Notes: a model not told the origin generated them from the sequence alone. A DNA stretch of 64,000 nt from an uncultured Parabacteroides sp. (GCA_900552465.1 URZO01000010.1:23803-87802), one strand, 5' to 3'; positions 46,309 through 55,295 are shown, counted from the stretch's first letter. A program made the numbers and translations.

Positions 46309-47736
46309 TTAATCGGTTACGGTATGATCCAACCGGGATCTTGTGATTGTGACTTTTCCCTTGATGAACTCCGGTATATTGAATGATTTCAGCCGGAGGC
46401 TGTTTTCTTCGGGATCTTTCTGAGGGAGCAGGAACGGTTTGCCGAAAGTACCGTTTGTATCGAAATGGGCAATGAAGAAACGGGTATAGAGCCCGTCCAG
46501 CCGGCGACTGCTGAAGATGATCCATCGTCCGTTTGAAGACCAGGAGTGATAGCTTTCCACATCCGGACTGTTCAGGATATCTGTATCGACCGCACTCGAA
46601 TCTTGCAGCGAGATCATCTTCAGGTCTGCCTCTTTGTGCCAGATAGGGAAGGTGGCATAGTCCGATTCGGTGTAAAGCAAATACCTGTTGTCCGGAGAGA
46701 TACGGGGGAATGAGGCACTCTTGCCGGTTGCCTTATAAACCGTGTCGACTGTCTCTCCGAATGTTCCGCTTGCCGGATCGAAGGAGACGCTGCAGATGGA
46801 GTATCTTAACTCTTTCAATTCTTTGGGTAGCTGCTTGGCCGGAGCGTTGCAAAAGTACAATCGTTTCCCGTCAGGAGCCCAGGCCGGGAAAGTTTCGAAT
46901 GAGGCAGGTCCGGATAAGCGGGGATCGCTGATAACCGTGTTATGGGCGATGTCATACAGGACCAGGTCCGATTCGAGATCGTACACTTCGATCAGATCCG
47001 GATTCCGGCTGTAGAATGACTGCCGGGTGGTGTTGGTCGAAAAAATGATATAGTTCCCCGACGGGTGCCAGTGTGGGTAAGTTCCTTCTTTAGACGACCC
47101 GATTTGTGACAGTTGTATTTTTGTCGCCTGATTATCTTTTACGACAATTGTGCCTCCCGGTGATGTACGCGCATGGAACATAAAATCAGTCGGGGAATAA
47201 TCACAGAATGAATGGCAGTTTACACATCCTTTTTCATTCATATTACTGGAGATAATGATCTCTTCATTAAAACTGTTTAAGGACCTCTGCCGGATATCCA
47301 TTTCATGCCAGGATTCATAACCGGGTTCTATTAGCCGGTATGCGATATACGGATCGATGGAGTCGGGGGGGATATAAATGGGGAAAGACTTATACCGTAT
47401 GCCGTCCGGATGAGATTTGTCCCAAACGGACACCGCTATATCTATTTGTTTGCCAGAATATTCGGATAAGAGATGTTGCCATTTTTTCAAGGGAATATCG
47501 ATTGTATTATCTCCGTCTATCTCGAATAATAACTGTTCGTTACAGCTGAAAGAAGCCTTTATATAAGAAGCCTTTTCGACTTTAAAGTTTAGAGGCGCTA
47601 TGTTGACAGGAATGCTCACTTCTTTGTAATCCGGAAAGATATCCGGATAGCTATTCCCGGTTACCGATGCAGTTCTATTTCCGGAACAACTGATATATAA
47701 AAAGAAGGTCAATATACAAAGAAATAATTGTTTCAT
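46309..47736 (-). CDS. Lipoprotein with TolB/PD40-type beta-propeller and a CxxCH motif
   Basis: This 475-residue protein has a lipobox FFLYISCSGN. Repeated propeller blades follow, each with a W-P or S-P-D pattern: YPHWHPSGNYIIFSTNTT, FPAWAPDGKRLYFCNAPA, FPRISPDNRYLLYTESDY and YHSWSSNGRWIIFSSRR. Before the propeller, NEKGCVNCHSF contains a CxxCH sequence of the type that binds haem c, with further candidate histidines. It is in one operon with the membrane protein downstream. It is not TolB itself: there is no Tol cluster and it is a lipoprotein. Confidence 0.75.
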   Translation of the reverse strand: MKQLFLCILTFFLYISCSGNRTASVTGNSYPDIFPDYKEVSIPVNIAPLNFKVEKASYIKASFSCNEQLLFEIDGDNTIDIPLKKWQHLLSEYSGKQIDIAVSVWDKSHPDGIRYKSFPIYIPPDSIDPYIAYRLIEPGYESWHEMDIRQRSLNSFNEEIIISSNMNEKGCVNCHSFCDYSPTDFMFHARTSPGGTIVVKDNQATKIQLSQIGSSKEGTYPHWHPSGNYIIFSTNTTRQSFYSRNPDLIEVYDLESDLVLYDIAHNTVISDPRLSGPASFETFPAWAPDGKRLYFCNAPAKQLPKELKELRYSICSVSFDPASGTFGETVDTVYKATGKSASFPRISPDNRYLLYTESDYATFPIWHKEADLKMISLQDSSAVDTDILNSPDVESYHSWSSNGRWIIFSSRRLDGLYTRFFIAHFDTNGTFGKPFLLPQKDPEENSLRLKSFNIPEFIKGKVTITRSRLDHTVTD

Positions 47737-47895
47737 GTCTCATTCTGTTTACGATAACACGCTACAAAGATGTATCAAATTTTTAATTATAAATATCAAA
47801 AGCATAGATAAAATTTGTGTGAACATCAATATTTTTGTCCAACATGAAAGACACATGGAAACATGGATTAATCTTAATTGTGTAAATACAGTACT

Positions 47896-49392
47896 ATGAT
47901 GAACAGTTATAAATTATTCTTTTTATGTTTTGGCTTGTTGTGTGGTATACACGTCTCTGCCAAAGATTATTATGCGACGGATTTCGGTGTAAAAGCCGAC
48001 GGCAGAACGTTGAATACGAACGCTATCCAGAAAGGAATCGACTTTGTGAACGAACAGGGTGGAGGGCGTTTGGTTTTTACCACAGGCAACTACCTGACCG
48101 GCACGATCTACCTGAAATCGAACGTGACGCTGCATCTTGAAGAAGGAGCTACTTTGCTGGGGTCGACTAATCCCTGGGATTATGAAAAAGATTCGTATAT
48201 TCGCTGGATGTCTATGATCTTTGCAGTCAAACAGCAGAATATCGGTATCACGGGAAAGGGGACGATTAACGGCCGCGGTTTTCATACAGCCAATAATATG
48301 GTGGACTATATCCAACGGGGTGTCTATGATGATCCTCTGAAACTGGGTCGTCCGAATGAGACAAACCGCCCGCAGAACATTTACTTCCGCGAGTGTGAGA
48401 ATGTGACAATCAAAGATATAACGCTGAGGGACCCGGCAAGCTGGAACCAGACGTACGACCAGTGCAAGAACCTCTGTGTCGACGGAATCCATGTCGACAG
48501 TAAATCCTATTGGAACAACGACGGTATCGATATAGTCGACTGTGATGGTGTCGTGTTGAAGAACTCTTTTATCGACGCGGCGGATGATGCACTTTGCTTC
48601 AAATCGCATGACGCGAACAGTATGTGCCAAAACGTGGTGGTGGAGAACTGTGTAGGTCGTTCGAGCGCCAGCGGTTTGAAGTTCGGAACGGTGTCGCGGG
48701 GTGGGTTTCGCAATTTCAAGGTGAAGGATATCAAAATATACGATACCTATCGTTCGGCCATTACATTTGCGGCAGTCGATGGTGCTCTGATCGAGAATAT
48801 CGAAGTGGACGGCGTTCGTTCCATTCATACCGGCAATGTGATCTACCTCCGTATCGGTGACCGTTGGAGTGCCGGGAAGCGGCCGGTCATGAAAAATATT
48901 ACGATAAAAAATGTCTATGCCGAAATCCCGATGGATAAACCGGATGCAGGATATAACTATGAAGGCCCGATCGAAGACCTTCCCCGTAATATCTCCCCGG
49001 CCAGTATTGTCGGGCTGCCGGACTATAAGATTCAGAACGTGACGCTCCAGAATATAGAGATCGTCTCTCCCGGTGGCGGCAATCCCTACTACGCGTATCG
49101 CGGACTGACCCCGGCCGAACTGGATAGTATTCCCGAAATGGTTACGTCCTATCCTGAGTTTTCTCAGTTCAAGGAGCTGCCTGCCTGGGGCTTTTACATC
49201 CGCCATGCGGAGGGTATCACTTTCGATAATGTGACATTTAGGGCTTTGAAGAAAGATTACCGTCCTGCGATTGTAACCGACGATGCACAGGGGGTGACGC
49301 TTAAGGATGTCAGGTTCGTTGAACCGGAAAGTGAGGGAAAGCAACAGGTATTCCCTTATAAATCAGAAGTGAAACAAACAGGATTAAAATAA
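47896..49392 (+). CDS. GH28-family glycosidase (polygalacturonase-like), copy 1
   Basis: This 498-residue secreted protein starts at ATG 47896 (or 47899) with a signal peptide ending ...GIHVSA before KDYY. It is a right-handed beta-helix with GH28 landmarks: Asn207-Asn208-Asp209 in WNNDGIDIVDCD and Asp230-Asp231 in AADDALCFKSH, followed by SASGLKFGT. GH28 enzymes hydrolyse galacturonic acid-containing chains (polygalacturonan, rhamnogalacturonan). It heads a four-gene operon; a TATTTTTG -7-like box lies at 47830-47837. Close in sequence to the GH28 gene at 53089. Confidence 0.9.
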   Translation: MMNSYKLFFLCFGLLCGIHVSAKDYYATDFGVKADGRTLNTNAIQKGIDFVNEQGGGRLVFTTGNYLTGTIYLKSNVTLHLEEGATLLGSTNPWDYEKDSYIRWMSMIFAVKQQNIGITGKGTINGRGFHTANNMVDYIQRGVYDDPLKLGRPNETNRPQNIYFRECENVTIKDITLRDPASWNQTYDQCKNLCVDGIHVDSKSYWNNDGIDIVDCDGVVLKNSFIDAADDALCFKSHDANSMCQNVVVENCVGRSSASGLKFGTVSRGGFRNFKVKDIKIYDTYRSAITFAAVDGALIENIEVDGVRSIHTGNVIYLRIGDRWSAGKRPVMKNITIKNVYAEIPMDKPDAGYNYEGPIEDLPRNISPASIVGLPDYKIQNVTLQNIEIVSPGGGNPYYAYRGLTPAELDSIPEMVTSYPEFSQFKELPAWGFYIRHAEGITFDNVTFRALKKDYRPAIVTDDAQGVTLKDVRFVEPESEGKQQVFPYKSEVKQTGLK

Positions 49393-49409
49393 AAGAACAG
49401 GATAATAAG

Positions 49410-50162
49410 ATGAACGTAAATAAATTATTTGCAAGTGTGACCGGTCTGCTGCTTTTCGCGGCGAGCCTTTCGGCCAAGGATTACCAGGTTTCTATGTTCG
49501 GCATCCAGTCGGACGGGGTGACGCTTAACACCCGTTCCATTCAGCGGGCTGTCGATTATATCAGTGAACAGGGAGGCGGCCGGCTGGTCTTTTACGTAGG
49601 CCGTTACCTGACGGGTTCGATCGAGTTGAAATCGAATGTGACGATCCGTATCGAAGAAGGAGCGGCCTTAGTGGCTGTTCCGTCTGTATATGATTTTAAA
49701 GGGGCTAACGGTTGTAATGCTCTGATCTATGCCGATAAGCAGAAGAATATCGGGATCGGCGGGAAAGGCATTATCGAAGGTCGCAACAAAGCGGTCAGAG
49801 CCAGCATAGAAGAACAGTTGCAGAAAGGACATATCAAAGGGAATGTTCCAGATTATGCCCCGGCCCTCATCTGTCTGGACGGTTGCGAGGATGTGAAGAT
49901 CGAACAGATCACGCTTCAAGATGCTTGTAATACGGCTGGGATTTATAAGGATTGCCGGAACGTCACGATCGACAAGGTTGTCGTAAACGCACAGACATCG
50001 GAGAGCAAAGCAATCTTTATCTCCGGCTGTGACGGACTGAAGATGACGGACTGCTATTTCAATATGACGGTAGACCCGTTGCAAACGGCCGGTACATCCC
50101 GGAACCTGACATTTACTGATTGTTTTACACCGGACGGCAAGGCTGTCTCGACCGATAAATAA
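49410..50162 (+). CDS. Shortened GH28-like beta-helix protein lacking catalytic residues
   Basis: This 250-residue secreted protein (signal MNVNKLFASVTGLLLFAASLS) matches the first half of the two flanking GH28 proteins: FGIQSDGVTLNTRSIQRAVD and GRYLTGSIELKSNVTI. Where they have NNDGIDI and DDA, it has SESKAIFI and VDPLQ, so the catalytic acids are absent. It stops soon after, with no C-terminal half. The frame is intact and the stop is followed by a gene 15 bases later. It may be a binding protein or regulator of its paralogues, or a decaying copy. Confidence 0.8.
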   Translation: MNVNKLFASVTGLLLFAASLSAKDYQVSMFGIQSDGVTLNTRSIQRAVDYISEQGGGRLVFYVGRYLTGSIELKSNVTIRIEEGAALVAVPSVYDFKGANGCNALIYADKQKNIGIGGKGIIEGRNKAVRASIEEQLQKGHIKGNVPDYAPALICLDGCEDVKIEQITLQDACNTAGIYKDCRNVTIDKVVVNAQTSESKAIFISGCDGLKMTDCYFNMTVDPLQTAGTSRNLTFTDCFTPDGKAVSTDK

Positions 50163-50177
50163 AAGGGAGGAAAAAAT

Positions 50178-53060
50178 ATGCAAAGGAGATCTTTTATCAA
50201 GCAAAGTGTTTTGTGGACAGCCGGATATGCGGTGGGCAGTCGCATGCCGCTCTGGGGTGCTGTCAGTGGGACTGATGAAGCGACGGGCGCGACATTGCGT
50301 TCCGGCGAGTTATATAAGTTGTTCCGTAATCCGCAATCCATCTACCGTCCGTTTGTCCGGTGGTGGTGGAACGGCGATAAGGTCGAAGCTGACGAACTGA
50401 AGCGTGAACTGCACCTGTTGAAGGATGCCGGTATCGGCGGAGTGGAAATCAACCCGGTCAAGTTTCCGGGGAATGATACGGACGACCTGGGGAAGAAGTC
50501 CCTTCACTGGCTGAGCGACGAATGGATCGACATGCTGCGGGTGACCTTCGATGAGGCGAAGTCGCTGGACATGACCTGCGACCTGATCGTCGGCTCGGGA
50601 TGGCCTTTCGGAGCGGAGTTTCTGACGGGAGACGAACGGGCGGATGTCGTGGTGAACTATTCCGAGAAGCTGACGGGGCCGATCGACTACGAGGTCTCAC
50701 GCGACGGTCTGTTCTGTGCGGCCGACCCGGCTATCAGTTCTCCTTTCCTGGGTAGGAAGATGGAACTGGTATCCCTGCAACTGGTGCCCGAACCTTTCGG
50801 AAGTCTCGACCAGGCAATCGATCTGATGAAGAACGAAGTGGACGGTACGTTCAAGTTTAAAGTGCCCGACGGCAAGTACGTCCTGTTTGCCCTTGTCAAG
50901 ATACGTGGCTTCCTCGAAGTGATCAACGGCGCTCCCGGTGCGACCGGCCCTGTGCTGAACCACTTCAATAAGCCGGCCGTGCAGAAATACCTGAACAATA
51001 TGTCGGACAAGATACAGAACCGTTTAGGCCCGTTGTCCGGCAATATACGCAGTCTTTTCACCGACAGTATGGAGCTGGAAGGCTCGAACTGGACGTACGA
51101 CATGGCGGAGGAATTCCGGAAACGCCGGGGATATGACGTGCAACCCTACCTGCCTTTCATCCTCTTCAAGATGGGAAGCATGGGAAATGTGCTGACCTAT
51201 GAACCGAAAGTCGAATTTACTCCCGAACTCGACGATACGATCCAGCGCGTGCGGTACGACTTTGAATATACGAAAGCCGAACTGCTGCGTGAACGTTTTA
51301 CGCAGACCTATTTAGACTGGTGCAAAAGCCTGAACGTGAAATCGCGTGCACAAGCCTACGGGCGCGGTTTCTTCCCGCTTGAAAGCAGCTTAGATTATGA
51401 TATCCCCGAATGCGAATCATGGACCATGACCTGGCTGCGCCACCGTCTGGGAGAGGAAATGTCGGAAGAAGATTACCGTCGGGGCCGTGCCTATACGATG
51501 GTCAATAAATATGTCTCCTCTGCCGCCCACCTGCGGGGTAAACGCCTGGTAAGCTGCGAAGAGATGACAAATACCTATACCGTCTTCAATATGACATTGG
51601 AATTGCTGAAGATCGGTGGTGACCAGACCGCTATCTCCGGTGTGACACATTCTATCTTCCACGGTTTCAACTACTCCCCGAAAGAGGCGCCGTTCCCCGG
51701 CTGGATCCGTTACGGGGCCTATTACAATGAGAATAATAACTGGTGGCCCTATTTCAAGTATTATACGGCTTATAAAGGCCGTCTGGCTTCCGCCCTGCAA
51801 CATGGAAGCATGTATGCGGATATCGCAGTCTTGCATCCGATTGCCGATATGTGGAGTACGTTGGGCATGCAGAACGAACCGTTCCCTGCTACGACCAATG
51901 TGAAGTATAAGACACTGGTGTGGGAAGCGATCAACAAGAACGGAAGTGGCTGTGACTACCTGTCCGAATCCATTATCCGGGATGCCGAGATGAAAGACGG
52001 ATATCTGTGTTACGGCCCTTGTAAATATAAAACGCTTTTCCTGATCGAAGTGGAAAGTATGGAGCCGGCAACAGCCCGTAAACTGTACGATTTTGTGGCT
52101 TGTGGCGGTCGTATCTTCTGTATAGAGGCCTATCCGCATAAGTCTGTCGGACTGCGGGATCATGACAAGCATGACAGGGAAGTACGGGAATATGTCGAAA
52201 AGATGAAGCAGATGGACGGTCGTTTCGTCTTGCTTCGTAAACCGGAGAAAGACTTTATCGGCTGGTATCAGGGCGTGCAGAAAGAGTATGGCCTGACTCC
52301 TTACCTGACAATCGAAAAGCCTGATCCTTACCTGATGCAAAACCGTTATCAGGGCGATAATAAGGAAGAAATATTTTTCTTCAGCTACGCTCATCGCTAT
52401 GATTCGCACCAGACGCGCATCACTTTCAGTAATGAGATCGTGAAAGGCCGCCAGGGTTGGGTTTGGGATCTGGAAACGGGTGAGCGTTATCGTTTGCCGT
52501 TGGATGCGAACAACAGTTACCTCTTTGATTTCGGTCCGGCTGATTCTCTCCTGATCGTGTTCGACAAGCAGAAGAGGGGTAACGATTATAAGCCGTTACC
52601 TGTTTCAGGTACAGACTTGAAAGACCTGTCGTCCAACTGGGATGTCGAGTTCCGCCACAGCCGTGAGAATACGGTACAGAATGCCCATTTCGACAAGCTG
52701 AAGGACTTGAAGGAAACGGACTATGTGAACTTCTGCGGAACGGCTGTTTATAGGAAGAAAATCAATGTCTCTTCGCCTGCCGGCATGACGCTCAACCTCG
52801 GATTGGTGCATGGCGTATCGGAAGTATTCGTAAACGGGCAGAACTGTGGCGTCAAATGGTACGGCCGCCGTATTCATCCGATAGCCGCGCAATTGAAACC
52901 GGGTGAAAATACGATCGAGATACATGTGGTGACTGTAATGGGAAACTACATGAAGACCTTGAAGGATAATAAGATCGCCCAGGCATGGACCCGGAGGCAG
53001 GATGTTGTCCAGCCGGCGGGATTGGTGGGACCGGTCACCACTTATAGAGTTGACAGTTGA
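50178..53060 (+). CDS. GH106-like alpha-L-rhamnosidase
   Basis: This 960-residue exported protein has an N-terminus MQRRSFIKQSVLWTAGYA that looks like a twin-arginine signal. The segment FVRWWWNGDKVEADELKREL followed by AGIGGVEINP resembles the GH106 start of the catalytic barrel. Near the C-terminus a GH2-like jelly roll (GTAVYRKKINV, VFVNGQNCGVKWYGRR) is seen. GH106 enzymes remove alpha-linked rhamnose from rhamnogalacturonans. Flanking GH28 genes in the same operon support a pectin-type substrate (inference). Confidence 0.78.
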   Translation: MQRRSFIKQSVLWTAGYAVGSRMPLWGAVSGTDEATGATLRSGELYKLFRNPQSIYRPFVRWWWNGDKVEADELKRELHLLKDAGIGGVEINPVKFPGNDTDDLGKKSLHWLSDEWIDMLRVTFDEAKSLDMTCDLIVGSGWPFGAEFLTGDERADVVVNYSEKLTGPIDYEVSRDGLFCAADPAISSPFLGRKMELVSLQLVPEPFGSLDQAIDLMKNEVDGTFKFKVPDGKYVLFALVKIRGFLEVINGAPGATGPVLNHFNKPAVQKYLNNMSDKIQNRLGPLSGNIRSLFTDSMELEGSNWTYDMAEEFRKRRGYDVQPYLPFILFKMGSMGNVLTYEPKVEFTPELDDTIQRVRYDFEYTKAELLRERFTQTYLDWCKSLNVKSRAQAYGRGFFPLESSLDYDIPECESWTMTWLRHRLGEEMSEEDYRRGRAYTMVNKYVSSAAHLRGKRLVSCEEMTNTYTVFNMTLELLKIGGDQTAISGVTHSIFHGFNYSPKEAPFPGWIRYGAYYNENNNWWPYFKYYTAYKGRLASALQHGSMYADIAVLHPIADMWSTLGMQNEPFPATTNVKYKTLVWEAINKNGSGCDYLSESIIRDAEMKDGYLCYGPCKYKTLFLIEVESMEPATARKLYDFVACGGRIFCIEAYPHKSVGLRDHDKHDREVREYVEKMKQMDGRFVLLRKPEKDFIGWYQGVQKEYGLTPYLTIEKPDPYLMQNRYQGDNKEEIFFFSYAHRYDSHQTRITFSNEIVKGRQGWVWDLETGERYRLPLDANNSYLFDFGPADSLLIVFDKQKRGNDYKPLPVSGTDLKDLSSNWDVEFRHSRENTVQNAHFDKLKDLKETDYVNFCGTAVYRKKINVSSPAGMTLNLGLVHGVSEVFVNGQNCGVKWYGRRIHPIAAQLKPGENTIEIHVVTVMGNYMKTLKDNKIAQAWTRRQDVVQPAGLVGPVTTYRVDS

Positions 53061-53088
53061 AAATAAAAAGTTGAAAAATAAAGAAGAT

Positions 53089-54558
53089 ATGAAGATATTG
53101 AAGAAGATCGTGATGATGTGTTTCCTGATCGGAGCTGTGGCTCCGCTTTGGGCGAAGGATTATCAGATGACCATGTTCGGGATTAAATCGGATGGGACTA
53201 CCATGAACACCCGTTCCATACAGAAGGCAATTGATTTTATCTCTGAGAACGGAGGCGGACGACTGATGTTTAGTGTCGGACGTTATCTGACCGGGAGTAT
53301 CCACCTGAAGTCGAATGTGACTATTCACCTGGGGGAAGGGGCTGTGCTGGTCGGTTCCACCAATCCGTACGATTATGATATGGAACTGAATGCCTGGTAT
53401 GGCCTGATTCTGGCAAATAAACAGGATAATATCGGGATTACCGGCAAAGGCGTTATCGACGGACGGGGGCGTGAGCTTGCGAATAATTACATCAGCCAGG
53501 TCTATTCCGGCGTCATTAATGACAAATTACAGTTGGGGCGTGTAGCCAACCGTCCGAAATTAGTTTACTTCCGCGAGTGCAAGAACGTGGAGGTAAAAGG
53601 GATTACGCTGATGAATCCGGCTTTCTGGACGCAGACCTACGACCAGTGCGAGAACTTGCTGATCGACGGTATCACCGTACACAGCCGCGCTTATTGGAAC
53701 AATGACGGTATGGATATCGTCGATTGCAACGGCGCCCTGATCCAGAACTGTTATGTGGATGCTACCGACGACGCGATCTGTCTGAAATCACACAGTGCCG
53801 ATGCGATCTGCCAGAATATCGAGGTACGCAACAATACGGCCTGCTCCAGTGCGAGCGGTATTAAGTTCGGGACAGCTTCTACGGGCGGCTTCAAGAATAT
53901 AAAGATTATCAATAATACGGTGTTCGATACGTTCCGTTCGGCTATAACGATCCAGGCGGTCGACGGCGGGCTGGTTGAAAATGTGATAGTGGATAGCCTG
54001 CGGTCTATCAATACGGGTAATCCTATTTACCTGGTTGTCGGAGAGCGCCGTGAGGGCCGTCGTAGCCGGATGGATAACGTACACATCTCGAATGTCTATG
54101 CGGAGGTGCCCGCCACAAAGCCGGATGCCGGATATGAGTATGAGGGACCGACGGAAGATAATCCCCGTAATATCTCTCCTTCCGGGATTGTCGGGCTGAA
54201 GGATAACAAGATCACCAATGTCTCGATCGAGAATGTGGAGATCGTATATCCGGGCGGTGGTAATCCTTTGTATGCGAAGGTCGGTCTGGACGAGTTGGAC
54301 AAGGTGCCGGAAATGCCGAAGGCCTATCCTGAGTTTTCCCAGCATAAAGAGTTACCGGCCTGGGGATTCTATGTGCGCCACGCGGATGGCGTCACGTTCA
54401 GGAATGTGAAGTTGACAGCCTTAAAGAAAGACTATCGTCCGGCTATCGTACTGGATGATGTGAACAACGGCACATTTACAAAGATCAAGGTAACGGAACC
54501 GTCTGCCGGGAAGAAGGAAAAAATACATGCTTACAAGTCGACGAATATAAAGAAATAA
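53089..54558 (+). CDS. GH28-family glycosidase (polygalacturonase-like), copy 2
   Basis: This 489-residue secreted protein starts at ATG 53089 (MKILKKIVMMCFLIGAVAPLWA signal), not at the in-frame ATG inside the previous gene. Landmarks are YWNNDGMDIVDCNG, ATDDAICLKSH and SASGIKFGTAS. It is collinear with copy 1 along the whole length (for example KPDAGYEYEGPTEDNPRNIS versus KPDAGYNYEGPIEDLPRNIS), indicating duplication within the operon. It is the last gene of the operon. Confidence 0.9.
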   Translation: MKILKKIVMMCFLIGAVAPLWAKDYQMTMFGIKSDGTTMNTRSIQKAIDFISENGGGRLMFSVGRYLTGSIHLKSNVTIHLGEGAVLVGSTNPYDYDMELNAWYGLILANKQDNIGITGKGVIDGRGRELANNYISQVYSGVINDKLQLGRVANRPKLVYFRECKNVEVKGITLMNPAFWTQTYDQCENLLIDGITVHSRAYWNNDGMDIVDCNGALIQNCYVDATDDAICLKSHSADAICQNIEVRNNTACSSASGIKFGTASTGGFKNIKIINNTVFDTFRSAITIQAVDGGLVENVIVDSLRSINTGNPIYLVVGERREGRRSRMDNVHISNVYAEVPATKPDAGYEYEGPTEDNPRNISPSGIVGLKDNKITNVSIENVEIVYPGGGNPLYAKVGLDELDKVPEMPKAYPEFSQHKELPAWGFYVRHADGVTFRNVKLTALKKDYRPAIVLDDVNNGTFTKIKVTEPSAGKKEKIHAYKSTNIKK

Positions 54559-54562
54559 GGAT

Positions 54563-54596
54563 AGTTTCCGTCATTTCCGCCACTTCCGCACTATAC
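54563..54596 (+). repeat. 34-bp inverted repeat, left arm
   Basis: Begins AGTTTCCGTCA just after the GH28 stop. It matches the complement of 55256-55289 at 32 of 34 positions. Each arm itself contains three short near-copies of TTCCGYCA. Confidence 0.9.
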
Positions 54597-54684
54597 ACTA
54601 TTTTGTACGTAAAGATCGCTGAACCATAGTTGGTTATGTTGAAAATGGCGTTGTAAGGAGATGCGGAAAGTATATGAAAAGAAA

Positions 54685-54718
54685 CGTACGTCTTTTACTC
54701 GAAAGACGTACGCTTTTT
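54685..54718 (+). terminator. Rho-independent terminator-like hairpin
   Basis: An 11-bp perfect stem CGTACGTCTTT / AAAGACGTACG with a 6-base loop, followed by CTTTTT. It lies downstream of both the GH28 operon and the small minus-strand pair, and could serve either. Confidence 0.7.
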
Positions 54719-54735
54719 ATTTGAAAAACTAACGT

Positions 54736-54852
54736 TTATTTATCCCAAGATCTTATCCAACGTTTTCCGGCTGGAGTCAGAATAAAGATAAGATAGGCTA
54801 AGCCTAATCCGCCTAAAATGCTGTATAATAAAATTGCTGCACTCATTGTCAT
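54736..54852 (-). CDS. Small single-span membrane protein, 38 codons
   Basis: On the minus strand ATG 54852 opens MTMSAAILLYSILGGLGLAY and continues LIFILTPAGKRWIRSWDK to TAA. One hydrophobic helix is followed by a basic tail. Its ATG overlaps the TAA of the upstream small gene (TAATG), which is a strong sign of translational coupling and argues that this very short frame is real. The function is unknown. Confidence 0.65.
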   Translation of the reverse strand: MTMSAAILLYSILGGLGLAYLIFILTPAGKRWIRSWDK

Positions 54853-55097
54853 TATTTTTTATAAGTTATCAATGTAATAAAAGCACCAATGGCTATCACA
54901 GTAGCCGCTACTCCAGCTATATATATCACTGTTATTTTATCGGGAATCATATCCAATGCCGCCGTGATAACAGCACCTCCGATAATCAACTTGGATATAT
55001 CCAATAAATACCTTGCAACCTCTTTCGGGATGCTTATACTCTCTTCTCTAATCGGAAGCAGATGAAAATTCATGTTTCGTCTTTTTCTCATAGCCAA
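54852..55097 (-). CDS. Small two-span membrane protein of unknown function
   Basis: This is an 81-codon protein (starts possible at 55097, 55091 or 55073). A basic N-terminus (RKRRN) and a polar segment are followed by two hydrophobic helices (SKLIIGGAVITAALDMI; VIYIAGVAATVIAIGAFITL). A TATCTTTG box on the minus strand (55126-55119) lies just upstream. It is coupled to the 38-codon gene after it. The pair sits between convergent operons inside a 34-bp inverted repeat. I do not recognise the family with certainty. Confidence 0.7.
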   Translation of the reverse strand: MAMRKRRNMNFHLLPIREESISIPKEVARYLLDISKLIIGGAVITAALDMIPDKITVIYIAGVAATVIAIGAFITLITYKK

Positions 55098-55118
55098 TGA
55101 ATTTAGTTATATCAAAAA

Positions 55119-55155
55119 CAAAGATAGGAAATATTTTATGAGCTTTCCTATCTTT
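55119..55155. promoter_or_regulatory. Hairpin overlapping the -7 box of the small membrane-protein pair
   Basis: Arms 55120-55131 (AAAGATAGGAAA) and 55144-55155 (its exact complement) flank a 12-base loop. The minus-strand -7 box TATCTTTG (55126-55119) is inside one arm. In the + direction the right arm is followed by AAATTTTTT, so it may also act as a terminator. Confidence 0.5.
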
Positions 55156-55255
55156 AAATTTTTTATTTTAGCATACCTCCCAATTACCGCATGGTGTAAA
55201 TGGGAAAATATGCTTTAATATATTGTTATATAGTAGTTTGAATGGTGCAAGGAGC

Positions 55256-55289
55256 GTATAGTGCGGAAATGGCGGAAGTGACGGAAACT
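55256..55289 (-). repeat. 34-bp inverted repeat, right arm
   Basis: Complement of the arm at 54563-54596 with two mismatches. It begins 6 bases beyond the stop of the minus-strand glycosidase-like gene. Confidence 0.9.
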
Positions 55290-55295
55290 CATCTG

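Noticed and set aside
44609..46525. The 638-codon version of the DUF6057-like gene
   Set aside because: Its first 77 codons lie inside the PD40 lipoprotein gene in another frame; ATG 46294 gives a normal membrane-protein N-terminus 14 bases after that gene.
47923..49344. A 473-codon open frame on the minus strand opposite the first GH28 gene
   Set aside because: It is a mirror of the coding strand's codon bias: the translation has no domain pattern, and the + strand protein has clear GH28 landmarks and a signal peptide.
51417..52409. A 330-codon minus-strand frame inside the GH106-like gene, and a similar 319-codon + frame at 55803-56762
   Set aside because: Both are antisense shadows of well-supported genes, with low-complexity, His/Arg-rich translations and no ribosome site or promoter.
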